A program made the translations under genes and the position numbers. A stretch of DNA of 12,481 nucleotides from positions 1-12,481 of the forward strand of contig JBGPLH010000064.1 in the NCBI GenBank assembly GCA_041486365.1. Direction: 5' to 3'. The stretch comes from JBGPLH01 sp041486365 [NCBI: Thermodesulfobacteriota bacterium] (GTDB taxonomy: Bacteria; JAUYMQ01). The notes beneath the pieces were generated by a model. That model searched no databases. It had not been told where the DNA came from and worked only from the letters and a program-made list of their open reading frames with translations. Positions 1-7,129 of the stretch are shown here, one piece after another (position 1 is the first letter of the stretch; each line of letters starts with the position of its first letter).

Positions 1-1490
1 CCGATCGTGAGGGTGGGGTTCACGGACGCGCTGGTCACGAAGTTCGATCCGTCCACGACGAAGAGGTTCCTCACGTCGTGGGTCTGGCAGAAGGGGTTGA
101 GGACGCTCGTCTTGGGGTTCGTTCCCATCCGGCAGGTGCCGAGCAGGTGGCCCGTGTCCCCGATGGGCGCCGAGAAGGTCCGGGTGGCGCCGGCGGCCGC
201 GAGCAGCGCCTTCGCCCGCGTGCTCCCCTTCGCGAGCAGCGCGAAGTCCTCCTTCGTGTACACGGATCGAATCCGCGCCACGGGGAGCCCGCGCGCGTCC
301 TTCACCTTCGGATCGAGCGTAACCTCGTTCGTGTCCTGCGGGAGGTCCTCGATCATCGCGTAGAGCATCACCAGGTTGCGATACTGGCGCATGTGATCCT
401 TGAGCGCCTCTCCCCAGAGATGGCTCATCACGAGCGAGTGCGTGGTGGGTCCGTAGGAGAGATGCTCGAGCATGAGCCCCCCGGGATACTCCCCCTTCTT
501 CGACACGTGAAAGTCGAGCACCACGCCATGCGTGGAGGCCGAGCGCCAGTTCTCGGTGATCTCGTCCGGGAGCATTCCGGCGTGCACCTGAATCGGGTGG
601 CGCATCAGGTTCTTGCCGACAAGGCCGCTCGAATTGGCCAGACCGTCGGGGAAGAGGGGATTGGCCGAGAGGAGAAGGAGCCGGGGCGATTCGATGGCAT
701 TGCCGGAGACCACGATGATCCGCGCGGCCTGCTCCATCCCCGCGCCCGTTTCGTCGAGGTACGACACCGACCTCGCGCGTCCCTTCGCGTCGAGATTCAC
801 GCTCGTCGCGAAGCAGCCGGTGCGGAACTCGGCCCCCGCCCGTACCGCCTTGGGGTACAGGACGGAGAGTGCGCCCGCCTTCGCCCCGGTCGGGCAGCCG
901 GCCAGACAATTGTTGCAGTACTCGCAGGCGGGGCGCCCGTCGTAGGGAACCGAGTTGGCGCCCATCGGGGCCGGGTGGAAGTTCCAGCCGAGCTTGTCGG
1001 CGCCGCGCTTGAGAATTTTCGACGGGGTGGTGAAGGGGTGCGGCGGCATCGGATAGGGGCCGCGAGGCGTCTGGAAGGGATTGCCGCTGAGTCCCGCCAC
1101 GCCCCAGAGCCGTTCCACGCGATCGTAGTAGGGCGCGAGATCCTTCCAGCCGATGGGCCAGTCCTCGGCGACGCCATGGAGGGACTTCATGCGGAAGTGC
1201 GATTCATGGAAACGCGGGCAGACCTGCGTCCAGTGGATCGTCGATCCCCCGACGCACTTGCCACGATTGATGTTCTTCGCCGTCGTCTCCGGGTCGTAGA
1301 CGGCGGGAACCTCGGTGCTGTCCCAGGCGAACGCGAAGAACTCGTTCTCGTCGTATTTCACGGGATACCGGAGCGGCCCCGCTTCGAGCACGACCACGTT
1401 CATCCCGGCCTGCGCGCACTTCAGGGCGACGGTGGCTCCGCCGGGCCCCGCGCCGACGACGCAGACGTCCACGCGCTCGAGCTTCGCCAT
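1..1490 (-). CDS. GMC-family FAD-dependent oxidoreductase (large dehydrogenase subunit), 3' end cut by window
   Basis: This is likely the catalytic subunit of a periplasmic flavin dehydrogenase that oxidises an alcohol, sugar or sugar acid and passes electrons to a membrane acceptor. About 496 codons are visible. The N-terminus has the Rossmann dinucleotide motif GAGPGG at residues 13-18, followed by an acidic residue at the end of the next strand (VVVLEAG). Residues 189-199 form a CxxCxxCxxxC motif followed by proline, the kind of cysteine cluster found in Fe-S-bearing sugar dehydrogenases of this family. The C-terminal GMC domain shows HLLGTCRMG (His448) and VNPTLTI (Asn491), the expected His/Asn catalytic pair at the usual spacing. 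The gene runs off the left edge after NPTLTI, so only a short tail is missing. The ATG has a GGAG seven bases upstream. It lies 27 bases behind the subunit-3 gene, so the two should be cotranscribed. It has no signal peptide of its own; export together with the Tat-bearing partner is inferred. The substrate cannot be told from sequence. Confidence 0.93.
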   Translation of the reverse strand, partial: MAKLERVDVCVVGAGPGGATVALKCAQAGMNVVVLEAGPLRYPVKYDENEFFAFAWDSTEVPAVYDPETTAKNINRGKCVGGSTIHWTQVCPRFHESHFRMKSLHGVAEDWPIGWKDLAPYYDRVERLWGVAGLSGNPFQTPRGPYPMPPHPFTTPSKILKRGADKLGWNFHPAPMGANSVPYDGRPACEYCNNCLAGCPTGAKAGALSVLYPKAVRAGAEFRTGCFATSVNLDAKGRARSVSYLDETGAGMEQAARIIVVSGNAIESPRLLLLSANPLFPDGLANSSGLVGKNLMRHPIQVHAGMLPDEITENWRSASTHGVVLDFHVSKKGEYPGGLMLEHLSYGPTTHSLVMSHLWGEALKDHMRQYRNLVMLYAMIEDLPQDTNEVTLDPKVKDARGLPVARIRSVYTKEDFALLAKGSTRAKALLAAAGATRTFSAPIGDTGHLLGTCRMGTNPKTSVLNPFCQTHDVRNLFVVDGSNFVTSASVNPTLTI

Positions 1491-1517
1491 GAAGGTTCTC
1501 CGGGGAAGGAGACGTGG

Positions 1518-2069
1518 TCAGCCGTGTTTCCTGTGGGTGTGGTCGTAGGGGCCGGGATAGCCGGTGAACCGGAACGAAGCGGGGTTGGTGTAGTAGGCCG
1601 CCTTCGTGTGGAGCTGGAGGACGTTGAAGAACACCGGGGAGGGGATCTGCCTCCAGGCAGCCCCGGCTGCCTTCCCCGCCTGGACCGCCGAGAGAACCTC
1701 GTCCTGGCGGGCCGGCGGGAGCCCCGCAAAGGGGGTGCCGTGCAGGGTCCGGGCCGTCTCATCTAGGCCTGCGGCGCCGCCGCGATAGAGGGGCCGGAGA
1801 GTCGGCGTCCTCGCGCAGAGAAAATCGATCACGCGTACCACGCCGACTTCGGTGGCTCCGGGCTCGGCGGGAGAGCCCGGGATGATCCGCGCGCAGGCGG
1901 CCGCGATGGTAACCGCCTCGGCGGGCGTGAAGAATTCCGGCGCCGGGTCGGCGGCGATCGCGGCGCGGGTGCGACCAAGGCCGGGTCCGAGCCAGACGGC
2001 CGCCGCCGAGAGCGCCACGCTCTTCAGGGTCGTCTCCACGAAGCGCCTGCGCGTGATTGCTCCGGCCAT
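1518..2069 (-). CDS. Gluconate 2-dehydrogenase subunit 3 family protein with Tat signal
   Basis: This is the small accessory subunit of a GMC-type dehydrogenase. In this family the small subunit carries a twin-arginine signal and takes the folded, flavin-loaded large subunit across the inner membrane. Residues 6-12 read TRRRFVE, a good Tat motif. A hydrophobic stretch follows (about 17-30), with a plausible cleavage after AIAA (residue 40). The mature part begins FFTPAEAVTIAAACARIIP, the typical helical start of the family, and it ends with the aromatic tail YYTNPASFRFTGYPGPYDH, matching the family's usual ...P....GYPG ending. The length of 183 residues is normal. The ATG is preceded by GGGGAG at six bases. 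It is the first gene of a two-gene minus-strand unit with the GMC oxidoreductase; a cytochrome c subunit could follow beyond the left edge. Confidence 0.88.
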   Translation of the reverse strand: MAGAITRRRFVETTLKSVALSAAAVWLGPGLGRTRAAIAADPAPEFFTPAEAVTIAAACARIIPGSPAEPGATEVGVVRVIDFLCARTPTLRPLYRGGAAGLDETARTLHGTPFAGLPPARQDEVLSAVQAGKAAGAAWRQIPSPVFFNVLQLHTKAAYYTNPASFRFTGYPGPYDHTHRKHG

Positions 2070-2118
2070 CGGCGTCTCCCCGAATGCGTGCGGGCGCCAG
2101 GAGGACTCCCGCGCCTGC

Positions 2119-2145
2119 TGACTATGCCCCCGAATCGGGCGTCAA
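2119..2145 (-). promoter_or_regulatory. Weak candidate promoter for the dehydrogenase operon
   Basis: Read on the minus strand, TTGACG (2145-2140) is followed after only 15 bases by TAGTCA (2124-2119). The short spacer makes this a poor sigma-70 match, but it is the best pair upstream of the subunit-3 gene. The spacer holds a small inverted repeat, CCCGA-A-TCGGG (2129-2139), that could be an operator. Its position about 50 bases before the start codon is reasonable. Confidence 0.2.
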
Positions 2146-2166
2146 GAAAGTGAGGTGCCGCGCCCT

Positions 2167-2196
2167 TTGACGAAGGGGCGCGCGCGCCGATAGCAT
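2167..2196 (+). promoter_or_regulatory. Candidate sigma-70-type promoter for the crotonase gene
   Basis: TTGACG (2167-2172, five of six to consensus) is separated by 18 bases from TAGCAT (2191-2196, four of six). This would give a leader of roughly 60 bases before the ATG at 2266. It lies in the divergent region between the dehydrogenase operon and the crotonase. The call rests on sequence match alone. Confidence 0.4.
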
Positions 2197-2265
2197 GGCT
2201 TCTCTGTCACGCGGTCCATCGGAGCCCGCGCGAAATCTAACCCATGACGTGCCCAGGAGCGGACC

Positions 2266-3069
2266 ATGCCCGAGTCAACCACGACGCCCGGTTTCCAGGA
2301 TATCCTCTACACGAAGCGCGGGGGGATCGCGAGGATCGTCATCAACCGCCCGGAGGTGCGCAACGCCTTTCGGGCCCGCACGGTGGAAGAGCTGATCGGC
2401 GCTTTTCAGGACGCCTGGGACGACGCGTCCGTGGGCGTCGTCGTCCTCACGGGGACCGGCGACAGGGCCTTCTGCTCCGGGGGCGATCAGAAGGCCCGGG
2501 AGGGAGCGGGCTACGGCGGCATGCGCGGCGGCGCGGTGGAGCACCTGCACGCGATGATCCGGAACATCCCGAAACCGGTCATCGCCGCCGTGAACGGATA
2601 CGCGATCGGCGGCGGGCACGTGCTCCACGTGCTGTGCGATCTCTCGATCGCGAGCGACCGGGCCTTGTTCGGCCAGGTAGGGCCCCGGGTGGGGAGCGTG
2701 GACCCCGGCTACGGTACGGCCTACCTGGCCCGTGTGGTGGGCGAGAAGAAGGCGCGCGAGATCTGGATGCTCTGCCGGCAGTACGACGCCCGGGAGGCGC
2801 TCGAGATGGGCCTCGTGAACAAGGTGGTGCCGCAGGAGGAGCTGGAGTCGGAGGTCGAGCGCTGGTGCGGCGAGCTTCTCGCCCGAAGTCCGACGGCGCT
2901 CGCCCTGGTGAAGTCGTCCATGAACGCCGACTCCGAGGCGATCGGCGGGATCGGGAAGCTCGGCTTCCAGGCGCTGCACCTATTCTATGGGACCGGGGAG
3001 GCGGAGGAAGGGAAGCAGGCGTTTCTCGAGAAGCGCCCCGTCGATTTCTCGCGTTTCCGGAAGCCCTGA
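2266..3069 (+). CDS. Enoyl-CoA hydratase/isomerase family protein, MenB/BadI-like
   Basis: This is a crotonase-fold acyl-CoA enzyme of 267 residues, the normal size. The oxyanion-hole motifs are FCSGGDQ (residues 69-75) and YAIGGGH (112-118). Residues 138-150 ([13 protein letters not shown]) and the following [14 protein letters not shown] and [20 protein letters not shown] resemble both MenB (1,4-dihydroxy-2-naphthoyl-CoA synthase, menaquinone synthesis) and BadI (2-ketocyclohexanecarboxyl-CoA hydrolase, anaerobic aromatic degradation). SVDPGYG is closer to Bad[14 protein letters not shown] and the terminal RPVDFSRF are closer to MenB. Ser144 and Asp146 match the conserved S-x-D of the MenB active site. 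The ATG has AGGAG six bases upstream. It appears monocistronic, and no other men or bad gene is nearby, so context does not settle the reaction. The family call is firm; the exact activity is open. Confidence 0.92.
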   Translation: MPESTTTPGFQDILYTKRGGIARIVINRPEVRNAFRARTVEELIGAFQDAWDDASVGVVVLTGTGDRAFCSGGDQKAREGAGYGGMRGGAVEHLHAMIRNIPKPVIAAVNGYAIGGGHVLHVLCDLSIASDRALFGQVGPRVGSVDPGYGTAYLARVVGEKKAREIWMLCRQYDAREALEMGLVNKVVPQEELESEVERWCGELLARSPTALALVKSSMNADSEAIGGIGKLGFQALHLFYGTGEAEEGKQAFLEKRPVDFSRFRKP

Positions 3070-3157
3070 CCGCGCGTTCGGATCGGAGCGAGGGGCGCGC
3101 GAGGACCCGTGCAGAGCCGCGGCGCCTCCGAATACGATCGACGAAGTGGCGTCTGGC

Positions 3158-3182
3158 GCCGCTCCCGGAGGCCGGGAGTGGC
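3158..3182 (+). terminator. Hairpin downstream of the crotonase gene, no U-tract
   Basis: A GC-rich stem of 11 pairs including one G-U surrounds an AGG loop; the core is CTCCCGG/CCGGGAG at 3162-3178. It lies about 90 bases after the crotonase stop codon. No T-run follows, so it is not a classical intrinsic terminator. It may help end or protect the transcript. The rest of 3070-3217 shows nothing recognisable. Confidence 0.3.
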
Positions 3183-3217
3183 AGCCGGGTCCCTTCGGCG
3201 GCCCGGCGCCCGCAGGT

Positions 3218-3246
3218 TTGACAACCCGGGGGGCGCCGTGTCATGG
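3218..3246 (+). promoter_or_regulatory. Candidate promoter for the secreted-protein gene
   Basis: A perfect TTGACA (3218-3223) is followed after 17 bases by TCATGG (3241-3246), a poor -10 match. The leader would be about 140 bases. The perfect -35 box in GC-rich, otherwise featureless DNA is the main support. Confidence 0.3.
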
Positions 3247-3390
3247 ATCACCTCCGCCGGACGGAAGAGGGCGCGTTCCGCCCTCGTCGCATCGCTCCCG
3301 AAATTACCGCCGGAAGAACTTCGCCGCATCCCGCGTGCGCATCCGCGCGCGGCTGGGAAAATGGAATCCAGACGATAGAGGAGAGCAGAC

Positions 3391-3948
3391 GTGAAGGCTT
3401 CGAAGCTCGTGAAGGGGACGCTCATTGCCGCGATGGCGGCGGCGGCCGTGATGGTGATGTTCCCGAAGACCTCGGCAGTTGCGGGGGACAAGGGGATCAT
3501 CTTCGGCCGGATCAACGACAAGATGATGGGCGACTCCTGGAGCGGCCAGGGCAAGCTCGTGGTGATCGTCGGTGACAACGACAAGAACAAGAAAGACACC
3601 GACATGTGCAAGAACGGCTACGCGGCCATGGAAGTGGACGCGGGCAAAGTCCGCCTCGACGTCGTGAAGCTCCCCAAAGGCGGGTCCGACGGCTTCGTGG
3701 ATCGGAGCGAGGCCTACCTGAACCAGCCCGAGCTGACCGTGAAGCCGGGCTCGGTCGTGTACTGGGGCGACGTGAAGGTGAGCTACGATTACGGCTCGCT
3801 GATCTTCAAGTCCACGGACAAGGCCGACGCCGCGAAGATGGCCACCGTGGAGTGCCTCAAAGCCGCGGGCAACGCGGCGCTCGCCGACGCGGTCGCGAAG
3901 GGTACGATCGACAAGCAGCTCGTCTTCGTGGGGATGAACAAGCGCTGA
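3391..3948 (+). CDS. Secreted protein of unknown function
   Basis: I do not recognise this 185-residue protein. It starts with a classical signal peptide: a lysine-rich n-region (MKASKLVKG), a hydrophobic core of alanines and methionines (residues 10-24), and a likely signal peptidase I site after TSAVA (residue 31). It has no lipobox. The mature part of about 154 residues is rich in Lys and Asp, holds two cysteines (73 and 155) that could form a disulphide, and has beta-strand-like stretches (GKLVVIVGDND, LTVKPGSVVYWGDVKV) before an alanine-rich helix near the C-terminus. It has no membrane anchor, so a soluble periplasmic or extracellular location is inferred. The GTG start is chosen because GGAG lies seven bases upstream and the signal peptide begins exactly there. 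It stands alone with its own terminator. A binding or structural role is possible but unsupported. Confidence 0.85.
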   Translation: MKASKLVKGTLIAAMAAAAVMVMFPKTSAVAGDKGIIFGRINDKMMGDSWSGQGKLVVIVGDNDKNKKDTDMCKNGYAAMEVDAGKVRLDVVKLPKGGSDGFVDRSEAYLNQPELTVKPGSVVYWGDVKVSYDYGSLIFKSTDKADAAKMATVECLKAAGNAALADAVAKGTIDKQLVFVGMNKR

Positions 3949-3969
3949 CCCGCGCCCGCAGGATGAACG

Positions 3970-4001
3970 AAGCCCCCGCCTTCCGGCGGGGGCTTTGCTT
4001 T
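3970..4001 (+). terminator. Strong intrinsic terminator
   Basis: The stem AAGCCCCCGCC/GGCGGGGGCTT (3970-3980 and 3985-3995) has 11 perfect pairs around a TTCC loop and is followed by a T-rich run containing TTT and TTTT. It sits 22 bases after the stop codon of the secreted-protein gene. It also lies directly beyond the 3' end of the convergent ATPase gene. On that strand the downstream T-run is poor, so termination is mainly for plus-strand transcripts. Confidence 0.92.
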
Positions 4002-5717
4002 TCACGCGTTCTGGTCGCCGGGCGGTGCGGGCCTCACCCGCAGGCGGCGGAAGCGGTTCAAGGCCGCGGCGATCTCCTGGGGGCGCGGAAGGGCGAGGTC
4101 GCCTCGCGGGAAAGGTGTGAGGGCGTCCATTCCCCGGCGCGCCACCTCGTCGAGCGCCGATTCGACTGCCTGGCGCAGCGGCGTCGATCCCCGCAGGTAT
4201 CGGTTCACGATCAGATGGATCGCCCAGCCGATGGCCCGGACCTGCGCCCTCTCTTCGATCGGATCCAGCGCCGAGAGATCCAGCGCGTCCACGCCGTACA
4301 GCAGCGTGCGCCCCCCGCGCACGTCGATCCGCGTCTCGCGCTTCCCCTTGCCCGCCTGGAAGGAAGCGGGGTCCGGGCACCGTGCGCCGACCTCGCCGAA
4401 GCGGGCTTCCTCCGCCTGCCTCCGGCTCGGAATGGCGGCCACCACGTCGCGGGCCTCGGACGTCACGTCGCGCGCCGCGTAGTGCTCCATGCGGATCACG
4501 CAGTCGGCCACGTCGAGGTAGTCGCCCGATCCGCCGGTCACGAGCACGGTGCTCACGCCTCGCCCCGCGTACAGCGGGCGCACGCGGTCGACCAGGGGGC
4601 GAATGGGCTCGAGGGCCTCGGGGACGAGCGCCTGCATGCGCGCGTCGCGGATCAGGAAGTTCGCAGCGCTCGTGTCCTCATCGAGCAGCAGCACGCGCGT
4701 CCCGATCTCGAGCGCCTCAAGAATCGCGGCCGCCTGGCTGGTGGACCCGCTCGCGTTCTGCGTCTGGAAGAACGCCGGGTCGCCGTCGCCCGGGAGGGTC
4801 CGCAGGAAGGGGCGCATGTCGACGCCGGTCACCGCCCGGCCCGGCTCCGCGCGCACGAGCACGGCGTCGCTCCGCGTGATCACGCGCTCGCGGCCGTCTC
4901 CCTCCAGGTGATCATGAACGCCCTTCGCGAGCGCCGACAGCAGCGTCGACTTGCCGTGATAGCCGCCGCCCACGATCACGGTGACCCCGCGCCGGATCCC
5001 CATACCCCGCACGCTCCGCCCGCCTGGGAGCGGAATCTCGACCTCGAGGGACGGGGGCGACTGGAAGGGGACAGCGCCCCGCTCCAGCGGCCGGTCGTCA
5101 GTCCCGCCGCGGCGGGGGAGGATCGCGCCGTTGGCGACGAAGGCGACGAGGCTCTTCCCATCGAGGGCCGCCCGGATGGCCTGCTGATCCTCGTGGAGTT
5201 GAATTCGCGCTTCCAGCCGTTCGGGCTCCCAGGCCTTGGCCAGGAGCGCGGACTCGATCGCCTGGGGCAGCCGTTCGCACAGGAGCTCCACCGCCTCCCT
5301 GCCCTGGACCCGCCTCAGCTCGGCAGGGAGCCCCAGAGTGAACCGCGCTTCCACGTTTCCCTCGGTGTCCACGATGACGGCGGTGCGTGACAGAATCGTC
5401 TGCGCGCCCGCGGCCACCACGAACCGGCCGCGCGGGTGCTCTTCCTCCGGGGCGGCGCCGAGCGCCTCCCGCAGCTTCCGCGCGAGGAGATCCCCGAGCG
5501 CGACGCGGCGGGAGGGTGTGTCGCGGAGCGTGGAGGGGAAATTCGCTTCGCGGGATCCGAGGAGGACGCGAAGGCACGTGGGAGGGGAGAAGGGATCGTC
5601 CTGCACCCGCTCGATCAGCAGGCGGAAGGACGCCCCCCGGTAGTGGCCGCCAATCTGCTCGTAAGCCTTGAAGCTGCGGTTGTTGATTCGAGCCAGAGTG
5701 GCCCTGAGACGCTCCAC
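4002..5717 (-). CDS. ABC-class ATPase, COG3044 / ABC_ATPase family
   Basis: This is a predicted soluble ATPase of the poorly characterised COG3044 family, whose members have a single ABC-type nucleotide-binding core inside longer family-specific N- and C-terminal regions. Numbered from the start used here, the N-terminal domain carries RINNRSFKAYEQIGGHYRG (residues 10-28), a family hallmark. Walker A is GGGYHGKS at 250-257, the ABC-like signature is SGSTSQ at 323-328, and Walker B is RVLLLDED at 341-348 with Glu347 as the candidate catalytic base. VTGGSGDYLDVADCVIRM replaces the usual H-loop, as in relatives. There are no membrane segments. A GTG at 5762 would add 15 residues but has no ribosome binding site. 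The GTG at 5717 has GAGG five bases upstream and matches where relatives begin. The biological role is unknown; a trypanosome relative binds RNA. It is monocistronic, convergent with the secreted-protein gene. Confidence 0.9.
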   Translation of the reverse strand: MERLRATLARINNRSFKAYEQIGGHYRGASFRLLIERVQDDPFSPPTCLRVLLGSREANFPSTLRDTPSRRVALGDLLARKLREALGAAPEEEHPRGRFVVAAGAQTILSRTAVIVDTEGNVEARFTLGLPAELRRVQGREAVELLCERLPQAIESALLAKAWEPERLEARIQLHEDQQAIRAALDGKSLVAFVANGAILPRRGGTDDRPLERGAVPFQSPPSLEVEIPLPGGRSVRGMGIRRGVTVIVGGGYHGKSTLLSALAKGVHDHLEGDGRERVITRSDAVLVRAEPGRAVTGVDMRPFLRTLPGDGDPAFFQTQNASGSTSQAAAILEALEIGTRVLLLDEDTSAANFLIRDARMQALVPEALEPIRPLVDRVRPLYAGRGVSTVLVTGGSGDYLDVADCVIRMEHYAARDVTSEARDVVAAIPSRRQAEEARFGEVGARCPDPASFQAGKGKRETRIDVRGGRTLLYGVDALDLSALDPIEERAQVRAIGWAIHLIVNRYLRGSTPLRQAVESALDEVARRGMDALTPFPRGDLALPRPQEIAAALNRFRRLRVRPAPPGDQNA

Positions 5718-5762
5718 GCGGTCCTCGCTATGGGGCCCGCGCAGGGCCCCTCGGGCGCCCAC

Positions 5763-6074
5763 CCCGCGGATCGATCACGAGGACAGGCAGGTATGGATGA
5801 AGACGGTGTAGGAAGATAGCCGTCCCATCCGGGAAAGCCCACCCGGCCGATCGACGGTTCGACCGTGCCCGGCCCCCACGGGACCCCGGGCGCGCCCGGG
5901 CCCCTCCCGGGGATCGGGCGCCCCGCTCCGCCGCCTGGAAGCCCCCCGGGTCCCCCCTTCAAGTTCCTGCGCGAAGCGCCGATGATCCGGCCTGAAGGCG
6001 CCCGACGAGATGCCGGGTTCCGCGCGCGTGCCACCCGGCCGTCCAGGCCGGAGATTCGAAAAGGGGAACTCCCC
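5763..6074. other. Divergent intergenic region with a 16-bp perfect palindrome
   Basis: About 310 bases separate the minus-strand ATPase from the plus-strand DICT gene. The region contains a perfect 16-bp palindrome, CCCGGGCGCGCCCGGG (5885-5900), and a smaller inverted repeat ACGGT-TCG-ACCGT just before it. The plus-strand reading frame is open from 5865, but its Pro/Gly-rich translation has no good ribosome binding site and looks non-coding. No convincing promoter pair was found on either strand. Confidence 0.5.
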
Positions 6075-6626
6075 GTGCTCAACTTCTCCCTGTTCGAAAC
6101 CGTGATCAAAGCGGCAAAGCATCTCGGGGTTCCCCTCCGGAGCCTGGGCGAATGCGACCTTGAAGGGGAGCGGCTTGAGGCGGGAAACACGACGTTCCTC
6201 ACGGGGCTGGTGGGCATGCGGGCTTGGTGCCGACTGAACGAGCGGAGCGTGATCGATCGCGACCTGCGCGATGCGCGAATCTTCGTGGGGTTCCAGCGCA
6301 TGTCCCGGGTGCGCGGCGTGCTTCGCCGCTACCAGCGGATCTGCGCGACGGCAGGTGAGCTCTGGGTGTTCGCGCAGGAGGACTGGCGGCCGACGCTTCC
6401 CCACGCGCGGCTCGTCGCGATTGACGACGTCGATCTGTGCCGCGAATGGTTTCTCCTCATCGATTCGAAGAAGCACAGGGCCTTGCTCTCCGCACGGGAG
6501 ATCGACGTGCCCGATCGCGGCCGGCCGCAGGGCGAACGGCGGTTCGAGGGGATCAGCGCGTTTCATCCGAAGCTGGTCCACGCGGCCGGCGAGGCCATCG
6601 AGGACTGGATCGGCAGCTTCCTCTGA
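6075..6626 (+). CDS. DICT sensory domain protein
   Basis: This is a stand-alone copy of the DICT domain, a presumed sensory module normally attached to diguanylate cyclases, histidine kinases or DNA-binding domains. Features are the opening NFSLFETVIKAAKHLGVPLRSL (residues 3-24), RIFVGFQRMSRVRGVLRRY (68-86), the strand ELWVFAQEDW (95-104), the hallmark REWFLLID (123-130), and the C-terminal RFEGISAFHPKLVHAAGEAIEDW. The whole protein of 183 residues is the domain, with no output domain. The GTG at 6075 is used because GGGGA lies seven bases upstream and homology begins there; an upstream open extension is Pro/Gly-rich and unlikely to be translated. A small ACT-like gene follows after 150 bases. 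The ligand is unknown. The domain call is from pattern recognition and fairly confident. Confidence 0.78.
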   Translation: MLNFSLFETVIKAAKHLGVPLRSLGECDLEGERLEAGNTTFLTGLVGMRAWCRLNERSVIDRDLRDARIFVGFQRMSRVRGVLRRYQRICATAGELWVFAQEDWRPTLPHARLVAIDDVDLCREWFLLIDSKKHRALLSAREIDVPDRGRPQGERRFEGISAFHPKLVHAAGEAIEDWIGSFL

Positions 6627-6759
6627 GACGTTCCCCCGGGCCGCGGCGGCATCCCCGACATTCCCAGCAGCCCCACCCCCATTCCGCGAAACGTCACCGC
6701 GCGGCGACGTCTCCGTCACGCGCGGGGCGCACGTTTCACAGACGGGGCAGGGACGTTCC
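6627..6759. promoter_or_regulatory. Cluster of five GRRACGTS-type octamers
   Basis: Between the DICT and ACT genes, GACGTTCC occurs twice (6627-6634 and 6752-6759), with GAAACGTC (6688-6695), GACGTCTC (6706-6713) and CACGTTTC (6730-6737). Read in one orientation these are variants of GRRACGTS. GAAACGT and ACGTTTC form a 7-bp inverted repeat 36 bases apart. GAAAC-N15-CGTC (6688-6711) also resembles an ECF sigma promoter (TGAAAC-N16-CGTC/A), one base short. These are candidate regulator or ECF sites for the ACT gene. Confidence 0.3.
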
Positions 6760-6776
6760 GCGGAGGGTTCTGCACG

Positions 6777-7007
6777 ATGACCAAGAGCCTCACCATCGAG
6801 GTCACCCTGGGTGACCGGCTGAACGCGCTCGAGCGCGTGCTCGAGACGCTGCGCGCCGAGGGTGCCGATGTGCTCTCCTTCGGGTCCGGACAGTGTCCCG
6901 GCACCCGGATCCGGACCGCCTTCTTCCTCCTTGTGACCGACAACCTCTGCCCTGTCCTGGGCCGCCTGCAGAAGGCGGGTTTCCCGGTGATTCGGATCCG
7001 TCCGTGA
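6777..7007 (+). CDS. Small ACT-domain-like protein
   Basis: This protein of 76 residues has a predicted beta-alpha-beta-beta-alpha-beta order typical of ACT regulatory domains: strand SLTIEVTL, helix LNALERVLETLRAEG, strand DVLSF, strand RTAFFLLVTD, helix NLCPVLGRLQKAG, strand FPVIRIRP. Free-standing ACT modules usually bind amino acids or other small effectors as dimers. Its ATG is preceded by GGAGG at about ten bases. It follows the DICT gene in the same direction and precedes the aspartase-like gene by about 120 bases, so an effector-sensing role linked to amino-acid metabolism is possible but unproven. The short length, coherent fold pattern and ribosome binding site support a real gene. 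Confidence 0.75.
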   Translation: MTKSLTIEVTLGDRLNALERVLETLRAEGADVLSFGSGQCPGTRIRTAFFLLVTDNLCPVLGRLQKAGFPVIRIRP

Positions 7008-7129
7008 TGAATTAGACTTCGTCCGCCCCGGAATTCTCCGAGTATGTCCTCGCCGCGCGAGGGGCCTCCAGCAGCCGGACCTCGGGCTCCCTCCTTGCAA
7101 TGCGCGCATGCGGGGTGGACAATGCCCGC

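Noticed and set aside
78-1766. Long plus-strand open frame (562 codons)
   Set aside because: It is the antisense shadow of the GMC oxidoreductase and subunit-3 genes. Its translation is Arg/Gly/His-rich with no domain, while the minus strand shows complete FAD and GMC motifs.
3606-5390. Long plus-strand open frame (594 codons)
   Set aside because: It starts inside the secreted-protein gene, crosses a strong terminator and runs antisense to the ATPase, so it is not a plausible gene.
5865-6074. N-terminal extension of the DICT gene by 70 codons
   Set aside because: The extension is Pro/Gly/Arg-rich, contains the palindrome and has no ribosome binding site, whereas the GTG at 6075 has one and coincides with the start of domain homology.
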